Origin: an uncultured Porphyromonadaceae bacterium
GTDB lineage: Bacteria > Bacteroidota > Bacteroidia > Bacteroidales > Muribaculaceae
Direction of reading: 5' to 3'
Length of the DNA stretch: 10,181 nt
Assembly (NCBI GenBank): GCA_900554265.1
Contig: USGZ01000032.1
Coordinates: 1-10,181, forward strand
The translations under genes and the position numbers were made by a program. Below, one piece after another: positions 7,199 through 10,181 of this stretch. Every line of letters starts with the position of its first letter. Position 1 is the first letter of the stretch. The notes under the pieces were generated by a model. That model worked only from the letters and a program-made list of their open reading frames with translations. It was not told the DNA's origin and did not search any database.

Positions 7199-8434
7199 AT
7201 GAACAAGATACTGAACAAACCTTCATCCATTATAGCCGTCGTCGCCGGCGTGGCGCTCTTCGCCGCCATCTTTTCCGGCGTATGGTCCTGCTCACAGCGC
7301 GCAGCCGTCAATACCTACGGCATCCCCGACTGCGAAATCACCCAGCCCCTGGACAGCATATTCGCCGGACTCTTCCCAGACCCCTCGGACCCCGGCGCTA
7401 TCGTCATGGTAATGCGCGGCGACTCCGCCGTATTCAAGCGCTGCTACGGCACCGCCGACCTCGAGACCGGCGCGCCCGTTACGGACAGCACCGTTTTCAA
7501 CATCTCCTCCGGCACAAAGTCCTACGTCGGCGCGGCCATCATGAAACTCGCCGAGCAGGGACTCGTGAGCCTCGACGACAGCCTGAGCAAGTTCTTCCCC
7601 GAACTGCCCGCGAAATACTTCGACAAAATCAAAGTCTGGCATGTCCTGACGCATTCCTCCGGTCTGCCGGACCTGAGACCCTCCACACCCGAGGCATGGG
7701 AAGAATACGTAGGCTCATTCCGTTCCTCATTCGGCATGAACTCAGACTACCGCCTCTACGGCAGCGAGCGCGAGTATATCCGCACTTTCCAGGCTCTGGA
7801 CACCGTACCCTACAATCCGGGCGAACACTTCGATAAGCGCGATATTTCCTACGTCCTCATAGCTCCCCTGATCGAGAACGTGACCGGCTGCGATTTCCGC
7901 CGGTGGATGCAGGAAAACATATTCGCTCCCGCAGGAATGACCTCCACTTATTTCTTCGACGGAAGCGCCCCGGGTTCCCCCCGCATGGCCCACGGCTACC
8001 GCCTGGCCCACGACAGTGTCCCCTCCGGCGAAGGAAGCCGCTGGGACGAATACGACTACGGCGAAGCCGACTTCTTCACTACCAAGGCCGACCGAGGCGC
8101 ATGCTCGACAGCCGACGACTACCTGCGCTTCAAAATCGCCCTGCAGTCCGGGAAAATAATCTCCCGCGAGAGTCTCGCGACCATGCTCGTCCCCATCCTC
8201 AACTCAGGGGTCGACAACGTGGTATGGGCGCCGGCGACACCCATCCTCCAGGAACCCGGACGGCCGGCCAAATGCTATTATATCAATGCCAACGGCGGTT
8301 TCGGCGTAATAATCGGATGGTGGCCCGACAAAGACCTCCAGTACCTCGTGTTCAGCAACCGCAACGACTGGGACCGCCGACACACCGCCGCCGCCGTCGA
8401 CAGCGTCTTCCGCGCCAACCACTGGCTCGACTGA
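7199..8434 (+). CDS. Envelope-anchored serine hydrolase of the beta-lactamase / class C penicillin-binding-like family
   Basis: A 411-residue protein from the ATG at 7199. The frame is open further upstream to a GTG at 7088, but that stretch contains the promoter and codes no signal peptide. Residues 1-31 form a hydrophobic export segment ending VWSC; Cys31 could be lipidated, though Trp at -2 is atypical, so a membrane anchor is also possible. The fold is seen in NISSGTKSYVGAAIMKLAEQ (101-120) with SxxK at S104-K107, WHVLTHSSGLPDL, VLIAPLIENVTG and DYLRFKIALQSGKIISRESL. Family members hydrolyse or transfer peptides and esters, or act on peptidoglycan; true beta-lactamase activity should not be assumed. 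The site where YxN is expected reads FDKRDISY (K213-R214-D215), and the HTG/KTG position reads NANGGFG (363-369). Two of three catalytic motifs therefore look changed. It has its own promoter and terminator. Confidence 0.92.
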   Translation: MNKILNKPSSIIAVVAGVALFAAIFSGVWSCSQRAAVNTYGIPDCEITQPLDSIFAGLFPDPSDPGAIVMVMRGDSAVFKRCYGTADLETGAPVTDSTVFNISSGTKSYVGAAIMKLAEQGLVSLDDSLSKFFPELPAKYFDKIKVWHVLTHSSGLPDLRPSTPEAWEEYVGSFRSSFGMNSDYRLYGSEREYIRTFQALDTVPYNPGEHFDKRDISYVLIAPLIENVTGCDFRRWMQENIFAPAGMTSTYFFDGSAPGSPRMAHGYRLAHDSVPSGEGSRWDEYDYGEADFFTTKADRGACSTADDYLRFKIALQSGKIISRESLATMLVPILNSGVDNVVWAPATPILQEPGRPAKCYYINANGGFGVIIGWWPDKDLQYLVFSNRNDWDRRHTAAAVDSVFRANHWLD

Positions 8435-8469
8435 CCAATTCCCCACACCGACCACCTCCACCCCGCATA

Positions 8470-8510
8470 AACATAGCCGTCCGACACCCTGGGCGGCTAT
8501 GTTAGTTTAT
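8470..8510 (+). terminator. Intrinsic terminator after the serine hydrolase gene
   Basis: Bases 8470-8482 (aacatagccgtcc) pair with 8491-8503 (gggcggctatgtt), 13 bp with one G-U pair and an 8-base loop, followed by the moderately T-rich agtttat. It lies 35 bases after the stop at 8434. The T-tract is weak, so termination may be incomplete. Confidence 0.75.
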
Positions 8511-8538
8511 CTCACAATCGGCCGGCAAAGTATGGAAA

Positions 8539-8571
8539 GGCGGTTTTTCAGAACCGCCGCCCCTTCGCGGC
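8539..8571. other. Two overlapping small hairpins in the intergenic region
   Basis: ggcggtt (8539-8545) pairs with aaccgcc (8552-8558), and gccgc (8556-8560) pairs with gcggc (8567-8571). The two share bases 8556-8558 and cannot form together. They lie upstream of the promoter at 8641 and carry no T-run on the + strand. Apart from these, the terminator and the promoter, I see nothing in 8435-8656. Confidence 0.35.
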
Positions 8572-8615
8572 AATGTCCCGTTGGCTCCCGGATTTATGTG
8601 CTTTTTTCAATGAGA

Positions 8616-8648
8616 TTGCGCTGGGTTCAAGTTTATTCCCTAATTTTG
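8616..8648 (+). promoter_or_regulatory. Bacteroidota-type promoter for the phosphoethanolamine transferase gene
   Basis: The -7 box TAATTTTG at 8641-8648 matches TAnnTTTG. The best -33 candidate is attg at 8615-8618 with TTG at 8616-8618, 22 bases upstream, slightly longer than the usual spacing. The box ends 8 bases before the ATG at 8657, again predicting a very short leader. Confidence 0.65.
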
Positions 8649-8656
8649 CAGTGCTG

Positions 8657-10181
8657 ATGGAAAAGCTGCTGTCATATATTTTCAAGCCCGTGCGGGAGAA
8701 TATGCTGTTCTTTCTCGCACTCATGGCGGCGATGCTGATGCCGAACGTCACCATGAACGGCATCGGTGCGCTCAGAAACCTTTATCTGTTCGCATGCGCC
8801 ACGATGCAGAGTTGCTTCCTCGCCTACGTACTTTGCCTGCTTGTGACTCTCATCAGCAATCGGACAGCGAAAATAATCGTCGAAATCGTCCTTTTGCTTC
8901 CATTCGCCGTCATCGCCGTGTGTGATACCGGAAGCCTGCTGGCCACCAAGAACCTCATCAGCTGGATGTCCGTATCGCTGATAATGGAGACAACGACCGG
9001 CGAGGCCGCAGGATTCCTCCGTCAGTTCATGACGCCGCTCAACTGGCTGCTGCTCGTGCTGTTCTGCGCAGCCACGGCAGGTTTCGTCGCTTTCTGCATG
9101 TGGCTTTGGCGCAAAGCCGAGCGTAGCCGAATATGGAGCCGACTCATACTCTCGCTTATCGTCATTTTTGCCGTCGGCGGACTGACGCTGGACATCGCTC
9201 TTTGCCCCTTGCTTGGGTTCCACGACTATGCCAGGCTGACTTTATGGAGCGGTATGCCTCTCATCAGGGATAATACTTCCCGCCACGATTACTGCACCAA
9301 CGGCGACCCGCTTACTCGCTACCTTTACATCTTCAAGAACATCTCCCTCTTCAGCGAAGACTACGACAAATGGGCGGATAATCAGCAGAATATATGGAAC
9401 GTCACTCAGCCGTCGGCGAACACGGACGATTTCGATATAGTAGTGCTAATCGGCGAGACCTGCATCCGCAAGCACTTCCAGGTCTACGGCTATCATCTTC
9501 CGACCACTCCCTACCTGCAGGCCGAAAAGGATTCGGGACGACTGGTGACCTTCGACGACGTGCTGGCGCCATCGAACTACACTACCCTATCGCTTCGCAA
9601 CGTCATGAGCACCAACCGCCTCAGCGACGGCGAGCCATGGTTCAGCGGCGCCTACTTCCCTATGCTGGTTCGCAAGGCCGGCTGGGACGTATACCATTAC
9701 GACAACCAGGCCCGGCCAAGCGGCAGCGACGTAGGACTCACCAAGGTCTTCTATACGCCGCTGAATATGCGCGAAGTCTATACCGCCGTAATGGACACGA
9801 CGTTCTATTACAACGACATGGACTACGTCGAGTACGTGGACAGCGCTCTGGTTCCCTACGAGCGTCCAGGAAAGAAAATGGTGATTTACCACTTCGTAGG
9901 TCAGCATTTTCCTTACGACGAACGCTACCCGCACCCGGGCCGATTCAGCGCCGCCGACATCACCGCCGACCTGCCCTGGCTCAACGACGAGCGCCGACAG
10001 CAGATTGCCGATTACGACAACGCGACGCTCCACAACGATTCGGTCGTAGGCCGGCTTATGGAGCGCTGGCAGCATCGGCCTGCGGTAATGTTCTACTTCG
10101 GCGACCATGGCGACGAAGTCTGGGATTTAGGCTACGCGGGTGTCCGCAACAACGAGCAATGGGACGACCCGGCGTGGGTCG
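8657..10181 (+). CDS. Phosphoethanolamine transferase, EptA/CptA-like (sulfatase / alkaline phosphatase fold), 3'-truncated
   Basis: The frame is open from the ATG at 8657 to the right edge, giving 508 residues; relatives usually run to about 520-580, so only the tail is missing. These enzymes move phosphoethanolamine from phosphatidylethanolamine to lipid A or core sugars on the outer face of the inner membrane. Five hydrophobic segments are visible (about 16-31, 42-67, 73-96, 126-150, 162-181), then a periplasmic catalytic domain. IGETCIRKHFQVYGY holds the likely nucleophile T268. NYTTLSLRN is at 307-315. GQHFPY (415-420) and GDHGDEVWD (from 482) hold metal- and substrate-binding H417, D483 and H484. 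The GQHF and DHGDE forms resemble the CptA/EptC branch more than polymyxin-resistance EptA; this is from memory of the motifs. An in-frame GTG at 8651 and ATG at 8702 (M16) are alternative starts. Base composition is visibly less GC-rich than in the receptor operon. Confidence 0.92.
   Translation, partial: MEKLLSYIFKPVRENMLFFLALMAAMLMPNVTMNGIGALRNLYLFACATMQSCFLAYVLCLLVTLISNRTAKIIVEIVLLLPFAVIAVCDTGSLLATKNLISWMSVSLIMETTTGEAAGFLRQFMTPLNWLLLVLFCAATAGFVAFCMWLWRKAERSRIWSRLILSLIVIFAVGGLTLDIALCPLLGFHDYARLTLWSGMPLIRDNTSRHDYCTNGDPLTRYLYIFKNISLFSEDYDKWADNQQNIWNVTQPSANTDDFDIVVLIGETCIRKHFQVYGYHLPTTPYLQAEKDSGRLVTFDDVLAPSNYTTLSLRNVMSTNRLSDGEPWFSGAYFPMLVRKAGWDVYHYDNQARPSGSDVGLTKVFYTPLNMREVYTAVMDTTFYYNDMDYVEYVDSALVPYERPGKKMVIYHFVGQHFPYDERYPHPGRFSAADITADLPWLNDERRQQIADYDNATLHNDSVVGRLMERWQHRPAVMFYFGDHGDEVWDLGYAGVRNNEQWDDPAWV

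Noticed and set aside
7199..8434. Antibiotic-resistance beta-lactamase
   Set aside because: Only the general fold and SxxK are seen; the other catalytic motifs are altered and the length and anchor fit the broad serine hydrolase family.
8672..9223. 183-codon minus-strand frame
   Set aside because: Its hydrophilic, His/Glu/Gln-rich product is the mirror of membrane-helix codons in the transferase on the + strand.

Overview
The window looks like chromosomal DNA of a GC-rich member of the Bacteroidota, most likely Bacteroidales (an Alistipes-like or related gut lineage would fit, but the family cannot be fixed from sequence alone). The evidence is a TonB-dependent receptor of the Bacteroidota type, tandem DUF5689-type lipoproteins with acidic residues after the lipid-bearing cysteine, A-rich leaders instead of clear Shine-Dalgarno sites, and two promoters with the Bacteroidota -7 box TAnnTTTG. 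All five genes are on the + strand. I see no RNA genes, CRISPR array, insertion sequence or phage gene.

Bases 1-7066 form one probable operon. It runs from the 3' part of a TonB-dependent outer-membrane receptor (its start lies outside the window), through a 19-base gap, to a 585-residue lipoprotein (DUF5689, a DUF6359-like module, a choice-of-anchor-J-like domain). After a 24-base gap comes an 885-residue paralogue (DUF5689, two DUF6359-like modules, choice-of-anchor J, an extra C-terminal beta domain), then a strong intrinsic terminator. No SusD-like protein lies downstream of the receptor within the window. The two lipoproteins sit where SusD normally would, so the locus looks like a receptor-plus-lipoprotein surface uptake or binding system of unknown substrate.

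Bases 7067-8510 hold a monocistronic unit: an upstream dyad, a good Bacteroidota promoter, an envelope-anchored serine beta-lactamase-like protein (411 residues from the ATG at 7199), and a terminator. The SxxK nucleophile motif is present, but the usual YxN and HTG/KTG motifs appear replaced.

Bases 8511-10181 start with about 150 bases of intergenic DNA holding overlapping small hairpins and a second TAnnTTTG promoter. Then comes a membrane phosphoethanolamine transferase of the EptA/CptA (alkaline phosphatase superfamily) type, cut by the right edge with 508 residues visible. It is less GC-rich and less codon-biased than the operon at the left. It probably decorates lipid A or another envelope glycan. 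In both promoter-led genes the ATG lies only 7-8 bases after the -7 box, which suggests nearly leaderless mRNAs.
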